A DNA stretch of 35,330 nt from Kitasatospora phosalacinea (GTDB lineage: Bacteria; Actinomycetota; Actinomycetes; Streptomycetales; Streptomycetaceae), in contig NZ_JNYE01000090.1 in assembly GCF_000717185.1 (NCBI RefSeq), positions 1-35,330 on the forward strand. Direction: 5' to 3'. Within the stretch, counting starts at the first letter, position 1. Each line of letters starts with the position of its first letter. The notes beneath the pieces are model-generated. The model was not told where the DNA came from, made no database searches, and worked only from the letters and a program-made list of their open reading frames with translations. Shown here in pieces: positions 10,238 through 18,031 of this stretch. The position numbers were made by a program, and so were the translations under genes.

Positions 10238-11344
10238 TCAGAGCAGGGCGAGGAAGTCCTCCAGCGCCTCGGTGACCTCCTTGGCGCTCCACTCCTCGGC
10301 GTCGGCGAGCACCGTCACCTCGGTCATCGACAGGCCGGGGAGCGGGCCGGGCTCGCGCCAGCCGCCGAACAGCGCGACGCCCTGCTCCTCGGCCTGCCGG
10401 TGGCCGGCCTCGTTGAGCCGGTCGGCGGGGTGCGGCAGCCAGAACTGGAACTGGTGGGTGTGCGGCGGGGCCGGGTGGACCCGGGCGCCGGGGGCCTCGG
10501 CGAGCGCGGCGGCGACCACCTTGGCGTGCGCCACGTACCCGGGCAGGCGGGGCAGTTCGCGCTCCAGGCCGTCCAGCGCGGAGAGCACCGCGGGCCACTG
10601 CTGCCAGAGGTTGCCGCCGTAGCGGTGCCGCCAGACCTTGATCCGGCGGACGTACTCCTCCTCGCCCGCGACCAGGGCGCCGCTGTGGCCGCCGAGCGAC
10701 TTGTAGCAGGAGACGTACACCGACCCGGCCCGGGCGCAGACCTCCGGCAGGGTGCGGCCCAGGTGCGGGGCGGACTCCCAGAGCCGGGCGCCGTCCAGGT
10801 GGACCGGGCGGCCCTGCTGCTCGGCCAGCTCGTACAGCGCCTCCAGCTCCGCCCAGTCGGGCAGCAGGAAGCCCGCGTCGCGCAGCGGGAGCTCCAGCAT
10901 CAGCACGTCGTACGGCTCGTCGAGGGCGGCCAGCTCGGCGGCGGCGGGGTGCCGCCGGGCGCCGGTCTGCGGGACGCTGCGCAGGCCGGAGAGGACCTGG
11001 TGGGCGCGGCGCTCGTGCACCTCGGGGTGGGCGAGCGGGTGCATGGCGACCACCGGGCCGTGGGTGTCGGCCCAGGCCTTCAGGGCGGCCTGCTGGGCCA
11101 TCGTCCCGGTCGGGAAGTAGGCGGCGTCGGGCTTGCCGAGCAGTTCGGCGGTGCGGCGCTCCAGGGTGCGGACGATGCCGTTGCCGTACATGTCGACGGG
11201 TTCGTCCAGCGGGTGGGGGCCGTCGGCCAGGGCGGCGAGGGAGGCCAGGGCCTCCCGGACGGTCTGCGGGCGGCTGCCGGAGAGCAGGCGGTCGGCCTGG
11301 CGGCGGGTGCGGAAGCGGCGGTCCAGAACAGGGGTGTCGTTCAT
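10238..11344 (-). CDS. Threonine-aldolase-like PLP enzyme
   Basis: A 368-aa fold-type I PLP enzyme of the beta-eliminating lyase/low-specificity threonine aldolase family, which cleaves L-threonine or allo-threonine to glycine and acetaldehyde. DMYGNGIVRTLERRTAELLG starts the core. VHLDGARLWES carries the pyridine-binding Asp184, and SCYKSLGG carries the likely Schiff-base Lys215. YFPTGTMAQQAAL is the phosphate-binding segment. ATG 11344 has GGAG about 11 nt upstream. The reading frame is open further 5' across the divergent M23 gene, but that part is antisense. The exact substrate cannot be told from sequence; amino-acid racemase or other beta-eliminating activity is possible. Confidence 0.85.
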   Translation of the reverse strand: MNDTPVLDRRFRTRRQADRLLSGSRPQTVREALASLAALADGPHPLDEPVDMYGNGIVRTLERRTAELLGKPDAAYFPTGTMAQQAALKAWADTHGPVVAMHPLAHPEVHERRAHQVLSGLRSVPQTGARRHPAAAELAALDEPYDVLMLELPLRDAGFLLPDWAELEALYELAEQQGRPVHLDGARLWESAPHLGRTLPEVCARAGSVYVSCYKSLGGHSGALVAGEEEYVRRIKVWRHRYGGNLWQQWPAVLSALDGLERELPRLPGYVAHAKVVAAALAEAPGARVHPAPPHTHQFQFWLPHPADRLNEAGHRQAEEQGVALFGGWREPGPLPGLSMTEVTVLADAEEWSAKEVTEALEDFLALL

Positions 11345-11684
11345 CAGCTGATCATCTCCGACGATGAGGTGGGATCGGATGGTGCAGCTGGTTCGAACGC
11401 CTGTTGTACCCGGGCTGGTTCGGGCCCAAACCGGACGGCTTCCGGTGGCGCTGCTCACAGCACATTTCCGACATACGACCCGGGATAGGAGGTTTGGGGC
11501 GCCGAAACCCGGGCCGCCCGCTGGCCCGGGGGCCCTTTTGCCCGACTTGTGCACTACGGACCGTCGTAGGTCACACTCTTGGGCCTTCGCATCCGGGTCG
11601 TTTACACCGGAGTCGTTGCACCAGTTCGGCGAGCCCCACCGGCTCGGCCCCGCACTGGCCCCGTCCGTGAGGTACCGACTCCCG
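11345..11684. other. Divergent promoter region of PLP enzyme and M23 peptidase
   Basis: 340 bp without a credible gene. It shows TACG/CGTA arms around GACCGT (11552-11565 region) and several short G/C-rich repeats including GGCCCGGG copies near 11508-11532. M23 peptidase and Rpf genes in Streptomyces are often controlled by a ydaO (c-di-AMP) riboswitch. I looked for its conserved GGGTGAAT-type core and did not find it. Confidence 0.4.
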
Positions 11685-12737
11685 ATGCGTTCTCTCCCCG
11701 CCACCGGCCGCCGGCTTCTCCAGGCGATCAGCACCCGGCACGTCCGCTCGGTCCTGTCCGCCCGCCCGCTCACCACGGCCCGGCTGGCCCCCGCCAAGGC
11801 GCTCGCCTCCGGCGCGGCCGTGGTCGCCGCCGGCGCGCTGCTGATCCCGACCGGCCAGGCCATCGCGCAGGGCTCGCACCCGGCGGCCGAGCAGGCCGCC
11901 GTCACGACCGCCGCGGCCCCCGCCGACAGCGGCTCCAAGGAGCTGAAGCTCCAGCTGCCGACCGCGGCCGGCGCCGAGAGCCAGCAGGTCAAGAGCGTCA
12001 AGGACGCGATCGCCGCCGCCCTGGAGCAGGACGGCGGCGGCCACCAGGACGGGCAGGCGCAGCACCAGGACGAGCAGGCCAGCCGCAGCGAGCAGCGCAC
12101 CGGGCTGACCGTCACGGACCAAGCCGCGACCCCCGCCGCCGAGCAGCCCGCAGCCCCCGCCGAGCAGCCCGCGGCCCCCGCCGCCGAGCAGCCCGCCGAG
12201 CAGCCCGCGGCCCCCGCCGAGCAGCAGCCCGCGGCCCCCGCCGCCGAGCAGCAGGCCGCCCCCGCCCCTGCCGCCACGGCGCCGACCCCGGAGCCCGAGC
12301 CGACGCCGGAGCCGGAGCCGGTCAAGCCGTCCTGGTCCTCCCCCGCGCCGGGCGCGACGATCAGCAACCCGTACCACAAGACCAACGCCGCGTACGCGGC
12401 CGGCTACCACACCGGCACCGACTTCGCGGTCTCGGTCGGCACCCCGCTGCTGGCGGTCGGCGACGCCACCGTGGTGTCCTCCGGCTACGCGGGCGCCTAC
12501 GGCAACCAGATCGTGCTGAAGCTCTCCGACGGCCGCTACGCGCAGTACGCGCACCTGTCGAAGCTGGGCGTGAAGGCCGGGCAGCACGTGAGCGCGGGCG
12601 ACCAGGTCGGCAAGTCCGGCAACACCGGCAACTCGCACGGCCCGCACCTGCACTTCGAGATCCGCACCGCGAACCAGTACGCGAAGGTGATCGACCCGGT
12701 CGCCTACCTGAAGCAGCACGGCGCGAACAACTTCTGA
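11685..12737 (+). CDS. Secreted M23-family peptidoglycan endopeptidase
   Basis: A 350-aa LytM/gametolysin-type zinc endopeptidase acting on cell-wall cross-links. The N-terminal basic stretch plus ALASGAAVVAAGALLIPTG is a long streptomycete signal peptide (cleavage near AIAQG). After a short helical region (residues about 90-130) comes a low-complexity linker made of repeated AEQPAAPAEQPAAP units and PEPEPTPEPEP. This probably spans the wall. The M23 domain (about 230-345) shows YHTGTDFA with H242 and D246 as first zinc ligands and the HLHFE box with H321/H323. Start ATG 11685 is chosen because it begins the signal peptide. It is divergent from the PLP enzyme and convergent with tetR. Confidence 0.92.
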   Translation: MRSLPATGRRLLQAISTRHVRSVLSARPLTTARLAPAKALASGAAVVAAGALLIPTGQAIAQGSHPAAEQAAVTTAAAPADSGSKELKLQLPTAAGAESQQVKSVKDAIAAALEQDGGGHQDGQAQHQDEQASRSEQRTGLTVTDQAATPAAEQPAAPAEQPAAPAAEQPAEQPAAPAEQQPAAPAAEQQAAPAPAATAPTPEPEPTPEPEPVKPSWSSPAPGATISNPYHKTNAAYAAGYHTGTDFAVSVGTPLLAVGDATVVSSGYAGAYGNQIVLKLSDGRYAQYAHLSKLGVKAGQHVSAGDQVGKSGNTGNSHGPHLHFEIRTANQYAKVIDPVAYLKQHGANNF

Positions 12738-12760
12738 TCCGCCCGCCGCTCCCGCAACCT

Positions 12761-12795
12761 CCGAGCCGTCCGCGCCCACCGCGCGGGCGGCTCGG
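12761..12795. terminator. Terminator between M23 gene and tetR
   Basis: A 15-bp stem with one T-G wobble (12761-12775 with 12781-12795, loop CCACC) lies 23 bp after the M23 stop and 8 bp before the tetR stop. It probably acts in both directions. Confidence 0.75.
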
Positions 12796-12802
12796 CGCGC
12801 GA

Positions 12803-13399
12803 CTACCGGACGGGCGGCTCGATGCGGGCCGCGACCTCCAGGGCGACCTCCAGGGCGGCGTCCATCGCCTCCTCGACCGAGGCGACCGGCTGGCCGGGCT
12901 CGCACAGCTCGGCCTTGAGCAGGAACATCGCCGAGTGCACGGAGGTCAGCGCGACGGTGGCGCGCAGCTTGTCGCGGAAGGTCGGCTCCGGCCCGTGCAG
13001 CAGGGTGATCATCCGGATCATCCGGTCCTTGAACGCCAGCCCGGCCGCGGACTCCCGCAGCGCGGGCTGGTTCTCGTGGAAGAAGCGCAGCAGCGGGGCC
13101 CGCTCGCCCATCCCGGCCGCGAACCGGCGCAGCAGTTCGTCGCGCAGCTCGGGCGACCAGGGCTTGCCCTCGCCGTAGGCGATGGCGTCGTCGAGCGGGG
13201 CGGCCATCTTCTCGACGATGCCGCGGACGATGTCGTCCTTGGTCTTGAAGTGGTAGTAGAGGGCCGCCTTGGTGACGCCGAGGCGGTCGGCGATCTCCCG
13301 CAGCGAGGTCTTCTCGTAGCCGTTCTCGGCGAACAACTCCAGGGCCACGTCGATGATCCGCGCTCTGGTGTCGCTGCGGGGGCTCTGGGTGGTGGTCAT
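12803..13399 (-). CDS. TetR-family repressor of adjacent exporter
   Basis: A 198-aa regulator. The N-terminal HTH is TSLREIADRLGVTKAALYYHF (about residues 31-51) preceded by ARIIDVALELFAENGYEK, the classic TetR signature. The C-terminal ligand/dimer domain is Leu/Ala-rich and family-variable (MIRMITLLHGPEPTFRDKL). It diverges from a DHA2 exporter. Between them lies a perfect 16-bp inverted repeat overlapping the exporter promoter, so the regulator very likely represses the exporter, perhaps also itself, and is released by the exported compound. Start ATG 13399. Confidence 0.92.
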   Translation of the reverse strand: MTTTQSPRSDTRARIIDVALELFAENGYEKTSLREIADRLGVTKAALYYHFKTKDDIVRGIVEKMAAPLDDAIAYGEGKPWSPELRDELLRRFAAGMGERAPLLRFFHENQPALRESAAGLAFKDRMIRMITLLHGPEPTFRDKLRATVALTSVHSAMFLLKAELCEPGQPVASVEEAMDAALEVALEVAARIEPPVR

Positions 13400-13497
13400 C
13401 GCTGGCGGCCTGCCTCGGTGAGCGGGTGCGGACTGCGGGTGTCAAGGTCCGGTTCTGTTGGCATTGTCCCTGCCCAGGGGGGCTGTTTCGAAACTGG

Positions 13498-13560
13498 CTT
13501 GACGACCGGCTAGGGAACAACTTACCGTGCCGGACGACGATTAACTAGCCGGTCGTCAAG
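13498..13560. promoter_or_regulatory. Paired TetR operator with exporter promoter
   Basis: CTTGACGACCGGCTAG (13498-13513) is repeated as its exact reverse complement at 13545-13560, 31 bp apart. The left arm contains TTGACG (13499-13504), which forms a promoter with TACCGT (13523-13528) at 18-bp spacing, directed at the exporter. Binding of TetR to the left arm would cover the -35 element, and the right arm would cover the start of the transcript. Confidence 0.85.
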
Positions 13561-13611
13561 TAAGTACCGCCGCGGCACCCCGCGGCACCTGTGCCCCGGG
13601 AGAGACGCACC

Positions 13612-15231
13612 ATGACAACCCAGCAGTCTGCGGCGGTTCCGGAGGAACCCGTCGTCGAACTCGGGAAGCCCGACGAGTTCGAGCAGCGCCCGCACCGCGA
13701 GATCCGCATGGTGATGGTCGGCCTGGTCATCACCATGCTGCTCGCCATGCTCGACAACCTGATCGTCGGCACCGCGATGCCCCGCATCGTCGGTGAGCTG
13801 AACGGCGCCGAGCACATGTCCTGGGTGGTGACGGCCTACACCCTGGCCACCGCCGCCTCCACCCCGATCTGGGGCAAGGTCGGTGACCTGTACGGCCGCA
13901 AGGGCTCGTTCCTGGTCTCGATCGCGATCTTCCTGCTCGGCTCGGCGCTGTCCGGCATGTCGCAGAGCATGACCCAGCTGATCGCCTTCCGCGCCGTCCA
14001 GGGCCTGGGCGCCGGCGGCCTGATGGTCGGCGTGATGTCGATCATGGGTGCGCTGGTCCCGCCGCGCGACCGCGGCAAGTACCAGGGCATGTTCGCCGCC
14101 GTGATGGCGCTGGCCACCGTCGGCGGCCCGCTGATCGGCGGCTTCATCACCGACCACCTGAACTGGCGCTGGACGTTCTACGTCAACCTGCCGCTGGGTG
14201 CGATCGCGCTGGTCTTCATCGTCGTCGTGCTGAAGCTGCCCAAGGTCCGCTCCAACGCGAAGATCGACTACTTCGGCGCGGCCCTGCTCACCGTCGGCAT
14301 CGTCGCGGCCGTGCTGGTCACCACCTGGGGCGGCCACGAGTACGCCTGGGGCTCGAAGCAGATCCTCGGCCTGGCCGCGCTCGGCGTGGCCTCGCTGATC
14401 GGCTTCTGCTACGTCGAGCAGCGGGTCGCCGAGCCGGTCATCCCGCTCCAGCTGTTCCGCAACCGGAACTTCACCATGGTCTCGATCATCGGCTTCATCG
14501 TCGGCTTCTCGATGTTCGGCGCGGTGACCTTCCTGCCCACCTACCAGCAGATCGTGCAGGGCGCCTCGGCGACCAACTCCGGCCTGCTGCTGATGCCGAT
14601 GATGTTCGGCATGCTGGTGGTCTCGCTGGCGGTCGGCCAGGCCATCACCAAGACCGGCAAGTACCGGATCTACCCGATCATCGGCACCGCGGTGATGGCC
14701 GGCGGCTCGCTGCTGCTGTCCACCCTCGCCGTGGACACCGGCAAGTTCGCCTCCTCCTGCTACATGGTGGTGCTCGGCGCCGGCATGGGCTTCCTGATGC
14801 AGGTCACCATGCTGGTCGCGCAGAACAGCGTGGAGATGAAGGACATGGGCGTCGCCTCGTCCTCCGCCACCCTGTTCCGCACCATCGGCGGCTCCTTCGG
14901 CGTCGCGCTGTTCGGCACGCTGTTCGTCAACCAGGTCAACGGCTCGGTCAAGCACCTGCCCCCGGAGACGCTGGCCAGGATGGCGCAGCAGGGCGGCGGC
15001 GGCGAGGGCATGTCGGCGATGAACCCGGCCACCATGAAGAGCCTGCCGCCCGAGGCGGTCGGCGCCTACCAGCACGGCATCGCCAACGGCATGCACACCG
15101 TCTTCCTGTGGGGCGCGGTGATCAGCGTGGTCGCCGTCGCCGCCGCGCTGTTCATCCGCGAGGTCAAGCTCCGCGGTGGCGCGGACGCCGCCGAGGCCAA
15201 GGCCGAGGCCGCCATGGAGGGCGCACTCTGA
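13612..15231 (+). CDS. DHA2-family MFS drug exporter, 14 TMS
   Basis: A 539-aa proton-driven multidrug exporter of the EmrB/QacA (DHA2) family in the cytoplasmic membrane. After a hydrophilic N-tail, helix 1 (VMVGLVITMLLAMLDNLIVGTAMP) carries the LDNLIVGTAMPRI motif, followed by MSWVVTAYTLATAAS and the motif A loop GKVGDLYGRKGSF. GLGAGGLMVGVMSIMGALVPPRDRG is the typical motif C/loop region. ATG 13612 was chosen over GTG 13591 because GGGAGAG lies 7 nt before it. It is controlled by the divergent TetR protein. The substrate is unknown. Confidence 0.93.
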   Translation: MTTQQSAAVPEEPVVELGKPDEFEQRPHREIRMVMVGLVITMLLAMLDNLIVGTAMPRIVGELNGAEHMSWVVTAYTLATAASTPIWGKVGDLYGRKGSFLVSIAIFLLGSALSGMSQSMTQLIAFRAVQGLGAGGLMVGVMSIMGALVPPRDRGKYQGMFAAVMALATVGGPLIGGFITDHLNWRWTFYVNLPLGAIALVFIVVVLKLPKVRSNAKIDYFGAALLTVGIVAAVLVTTWGGHEYAWGSKQILGLAALGVASLIGFCYVEQRVAEPVIPLQLFRNRNFTMVSIIGFIVGFSMFGAVTFLPTYQQIVQGASATNSGLLLMPMMFGMLVVSLAVGQAITKTGKYRIYPIIGTAVMAGGSLLLSTLAVDTGKFASSCYMVVLGAGMGFLMQVTMLVAQNSVEMKDMGVASSSATLFRTIGGSFGVALFGTLFVNQVNGSVKHLPPETLARMAQQGGGGEGMSAMNPATMKSLPPEAVGAYQHGIANGMHTVFLWGAVISVVAVAAALFIREVKLRGGADAAEAKAEAAMEGAL

Positions 15232-15257
15232 GGCCCGCCCGGCCCTGAACGACGGAC

Positions 15258-15288
15258 GGCCCGCCGCCCCCGACCGGGGCGGCGGGCC
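15258..15288. terminator. Terminator between exporter and mutY
   Basis: GGCCCGCCGCCCC (15258-15270) and GGGGCGGCGGGCC (15276-15288) form a perfect 13-bp stem with loop CGACC between two convergent genes. Confidence 0.85.
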
Positions 15289-15303
15289 GCTGCGCGCGCG
15301 GCC

Positions 15304-16209
15304 TCACTGCGGCAGGCGGTAGGTGCCCGGCCCGACCGGCTCCACCAGCCCGTCGGCGACCAGCCCGTCCAGCGCCCGGGCCCGCTGGACCGCGTCCGGC
15401 CAGACCACGTCCAACTGCCCCTGCTCGACCAGCCCGTGGGCGTCCCGCAGCACCGCGAGCAGCTTGCCGCGCACCTGCCGGTCGGTGCCCTCGTACGTCT
15501 GCCCGCGGCGGGCCGGGCCCTGGTACGGGGGGCGGCCGGCCCGCTGCCAGGCGCAGTCGGCGCGCAGCGGGCAGGCGCCGCACTCCGGGCCGCGGGCGGT
15601 GCAGACCAGGGCGCCCAGCTCCATCACCGCGACCGCCCAGGTGGCGGCCCGCTCGTCGGTGGCGGGCAGCAGCTCGTGCGCGGTGCGGCGCTCGGCGGCG
15701 GTGGTGGCGTTCGCCGGGTACTCGACGCCGGTGACCGCCCGGGCGAACACCCGGCGCACGTTGGTGTCCAGCACCGCGTGCCGCTGCCGGAAGGCGAACG
15801 AGGCGACCGCGGCCGCCGTGTACTCCCCCACCCCGGGCAGCGCCAGCAGCTGCGCGTGGTCCTCGGGCACCGCGCCGCCGTGCCGCTCGGTGATCGCGAC
15901 GGCCGCGCCGTGCAGCCGCAGCGCGCGGCGCGGGTAGCCGAGCCGGCCCCACATCCGCACCGCCTCGCCGGGCGCGTCCGCGGCCAGGTCGGCGGGCGTC
16001 GGCCAGCGCTCCAGCCAGGCCGCGTACGCGGGCAGCACCCGCTTCACGGGCGTCTGCTGGAGCATGAACTCGCTGACCATCACGGCCCACGGCGAGGCGT
16101 CCGGGGCCCGCCAGGGCAGGTCGCGGGCGTGGGCCTCGTACCAGCCGATGACGGTCGAGTGCAGCGCCTGGACGGCGCCCGGGGCAAGGGTCGGAGCAGT
16201 GGCAGCCAT
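15304..16209 (-). CDS. mutY: A/G-specific adenine glycosylase MutY
   Basis: A 301-aa base-excision repair enzyme that removes adenine mispaired with 8-oxoguanine. The HhH-GPD fold shows SEFMLQQTPVKRV (E47 as catalytic acid), the hairpin LPGVGEYTAAAVASFAF, and VLDTNVRRVF with D148. The iron-sulfur loop C203-x6-C210-x2-C213-x5-C219 is intact. The protein ends about 80 residues after the cluster, so the full MutT-like C-terminal 8-oxoG domain of E. coli MutY is absent or reduced, as I recall for other actinobacterial forms. ATG 16209 has GGAGGA 2-3 nt upstream. It follows the rhomboid gene by 35 nt and probably shares its transcript. Confidence 0.92.
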   Translation of the reverse strand: MAATAPTLAPGAVQALHSTVIGWYEAHARDLPWRAPDASPWAVMVSEFMLQQTPVKRVLPAYAAWLERWPTPADLAADAPGEAVRMWGRLGYPRRALRLHGAAVAITERHGGAVPEDHAQLLALPGVGEYTAAAVASFAFRQRHAVLDTNVRRVFARAVTGVEYPANATTAAERRTAHELLPATDERAATWAVAVMELGALVCTARGPECGACPLRADCAWQRAGRPPYQGPARRGQTYEGTDRQVRGKLLAVLRDAHGLVEQGQLDVVWPDAVQRARALDGLVADGLVEPVGPGTYRLPQ

Positions 16210-16244
16210 GGTCCTCCGATCCTGCCACGACCGGGCCCGCGGGC

Positions 16245-16994
16245 TTAAAGCCCCAGGTCGTCGAGCTCCTTGAGCAGGGCCGCCCGCGGACTGGCCGGGG
16301 CCGCCGCGGCCTGGACGCCCTTCTTGTCCGGGGAGGGCACCGGCAGGCCGTCGCCCCCGGCGGGCGACGCGGCGGCGGACCGCTTCGGGCTCCGGTCGCG
16401 GAAGATCCAGGCGCCCGCCAGGCCGCCGAGCAGGCCGCCGAGGTGGCCCAGCCAGGACACCCCGGGGGTGCCCGGGACGGCCGCGGTCAGGACGTAGGCG
16501 AAGGAGGCGCCCATCACCAGGCCGATCAGCGAGTCGATCAGGTGCCGGTCGAACAGGCCGCGCAGCACCACGTAGCCGAGGTAGCCGTAGACCAGGCCGC
16601 TCGCGCCGACGGTCACCGTGCCGCTGTCCTGGAACAGCCAGACCGTCATCCCGCTGGTCACCACCAGCAGCGCCGTCAGCCCGAGGAACTTGCCCACCCC
16701 GCGGTAGGCGGCGAGGAAGCCGAACACGAACAGCGGGCCGGAATTGCCCTCCAGGTGCTGCCAGTTCGCGTGCAGGAAGGGCGCGGTCAGCAGGTACCCG
16801 AGCGTGTCCGGGTCGTGCGGGCGGATGCCGTGCATCATGGCCATCCGCCCGTCCAGCAGCCAGTTCACCAGCTGTGTCGCCCAGACCATGCACAGGAAGC
16901 CGAACATGACGAAGAACGCGCGCCGAGCCTCGGCGATCATCTGCGCCGGGTCGATGCCGGCGCCGGCGGGGGCGTGGTGGTGCGGTGCGGCCAT
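16245..16994 (-). CDS. Rhomboid-family intramembrane serine protease
   Basis: A 249-aa six-helix membrane protease. HANWQHLEGNSGPLFVFG (H75-H80...N84) supplies the L2/oxyanion region, GASGLVYG contains catalytic Ser132, and SWLGHLGGLLGG contains catalytic His184. The N-terminus is His/Pro/Ala-rich and cytosolic. The C-terminal 50 residues are a hydrophilic tail (RSPKRSAAASPAG...KELDDLGL). Substrates are unknown. A strong -10 (TATAGT) lies 7 nt before ATG 16994, so the mRNA is probably leaderless. mutY follows in the same direction. Confidence 0.92.
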   Translation of the reverse strand: MAAPHHHAPAGAGIDPAQMIAEARRAFFVMFGFLCMVWATQLVNWLLDGRMAMMHGIRPHDPDTLGYLLTAPFLHANWQHLEGNSGPLFVFGFLAAYRGVGKFLGLTALLVVTSGMTVWLFQDSGTVTVGASGLVYGYLGYVVLRGLFDRHLIDSLIGLVMGASFAYVLTAAVPGTPGVSWLGHLGGLLGGLAGAWIFRDRSPKRSAAASPAGGDGLPVPSPDKKGVQAAAAPASPRAALLKELDDLGL

Positions 16995-17001
16995 GAGGGC
17001 G

Positions 17002-17029
17002 ACTATAGGGCGGCGCGCCGACGTGTCGA
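17002..17029 (-). promoter_or_regulatory. Rhomboid promoter, probably leaderless
   Basis: On the minus strand, TCGACA (17029-17024) and TATAGT (17007-17002) are spaced by 16 bp. The ATG follows the -10 after 7 nt. Both hexamers are close to the vegetative sigma (HrdB) consensus. Confidence 0.7.
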
Positions 17030-17084
17030 GTCCCCCTTCCGGACCAAATGGCGGATCATGTGAAAGAAGTGGTCACGGTGAGGT

Positions 17085-17121
17085 GTTGATGCGTCAACAG
17101 GTGCACGAGGTCTCGTAGAGT
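17085..17121 (+). promoter_or_regulatory. Promoter and palindrome of the 17128 gene
   Basis: TAGAGT (17116-17121) is a TANNNT -10 that ends 6 nt before the GTG start. A palindrome GTTGA-TGCG-TCAAC occupies 17085-17098, exactly where the -35 should lie, and could be a repressor or activator site. Confidence 0.55.
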
Positions 17122-17127
17122 TTGCGC

Positions 17128-17991
17128 GTGCCTTCTCTGCGCCAGCCCGTCGGTCCGCTGCCCGCCTCGATCTACTGGCGGCGCCGTGTCGTGGTCCTCA
17201 TCGCCCTCGCCGTGGTCCTCCTCGTGATCGGCGTGCTCGCGTTCGGCGGCGGCGACGACAAGCAGAAGAAGACCGCCGGGAGCAGCCCGCTGCCCGCGCC
17301 CGCCCAGTCCATCACCCCCGGCGCCTCCCCCACCGGCCCGGCGATCACCACCCGCCCCGGCGGCAGCGGCGGCTCCTCCGGCGGTTCCGGGGGTTCGAGC
17401 GGCGGTTCGACCGGCGGCGCGGGCGGCGAGATCAGCGTCACCGGCGGGAACTCCTCCGGCGGCGGTAGCGGCACGGGCAGCGGCGGTTCGACCGGCGGCA
17501 GCGGCGGCGGCACGGGCTCCGGCGGCTCCCGCGCCGGCGGCGGGGCCTCGCCGGCCGTCAACACCACCGAGGTGATGGCCCTGCCGGTGTGCACCACCTC
17601 GCAGCTCACCCTGGAGCTCGCCCCGGCGCAGAACTCGTACGCGGCGCAGGAGAAGCCGGAGCTGGCGCTGACCGTCCGCAACTCCTCGGGGGCGGGCTGC
17701 CGGATCAACCTCTCGCACGAGCACTCCTTCCTGACCGTGACCTCCAGCGCCAACGAGCGGGTCTGGTCCTCCGCCGACTGCATCCCCGAGCGCACCGACG
17801 CCTGGGCCCAGATCGGCGGCAACAGCGGCGTCACCGAGACCTTCACCTGGGACCGCAGCCGCTCCAAGCCCCAGTGCGCCACCGCCGACCCGACGCCCGC
17901 CCAGCCGGGCAACTACCTCGTCCAGGCCGACCTCACCGGCCCGGCCGGCGGCCCGCTCACCGCCCGGACCTCCGTCCGGTTGGAGGGCTGA
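17128..17991 (+). CDS. Membrane-anchored exported protein with Gly/Ser linker
   Basis: A 287-aa protein of unknown function. A basic N-terminus (SIYWRRR) precedes one helix (VVVLIALAVVLLVIGVLAFGG, about residues 22-42). A long Gly/Ser linker (about 75-140, GGSGGSSGGS-type repeats) follows. The globular C-terminal domain (about 150-287) has cysteines in LPVCTTSQ, GAGCRINL, SADCIPE and KPQCATAD, which look like two disulfides. The domain ends PAGGPLTARTSVRLEG, an Ig-like/beta-sandwich look reminiscent of DUF4232-type domains. GTG 17128 is chosen over TTG 17122 because of the -10 element directly before it. It diverges from the rhomboid gene. Confidence 0.8.
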   Translation: MPSLRQPVGPLPASIYWRRRVVVLIALAVVLLVIGVLAFGGGDDKQKKTAGSSPLPAPAQSITPGASPTGPAITTRPGGSGGSSGGSGGSSGGSTGGAGGEISVTGGNSSGGGSGTGSGGSTGGSGGGTGSGGSRAGGGASPAVNTTEVMALPVCTTSQLTLELAPAQNSYAAQEKPELALTVRNSSGAGCRINLSHEHSFLTVTSSANERVWSSADCIPERTDAWAQIGGNSGVTETFTWDRSRSKPQCATADPTPAQPGNYLVQADLTGPAGGPLTARTSVRLEG

Positions 17992-18031
17992 GCACCGGCC
18001 CCCACGCGCGCGTCCCGCCGTTCTCGGCCGA

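Noticed and set aside
11393..11406. LexA/SOS-box-like CGAAC-N4-GTTGT
   Set aside because: The right half deviates at two positions and the neighbouring genes (PLP enzyme, M23) are not SOS genes.
11345..11684. A ydaO (c-di-AMP) riboswitch upstream of the M23 peptidase, attractive because disA is nearby
   Set aside because: The conserved GGGTGAAT-type core and paired stems could not be found. A covariance-model search (Rfam RF00379) would be decisive.
12139..12260. Tandem GCCGAGCAGCCC-type repeats as a mobile or regulatory repeat
   Set aside because: They encode the Ala/Glu/Gln/Pro linker of the M23 peptidase and are explained by coding.
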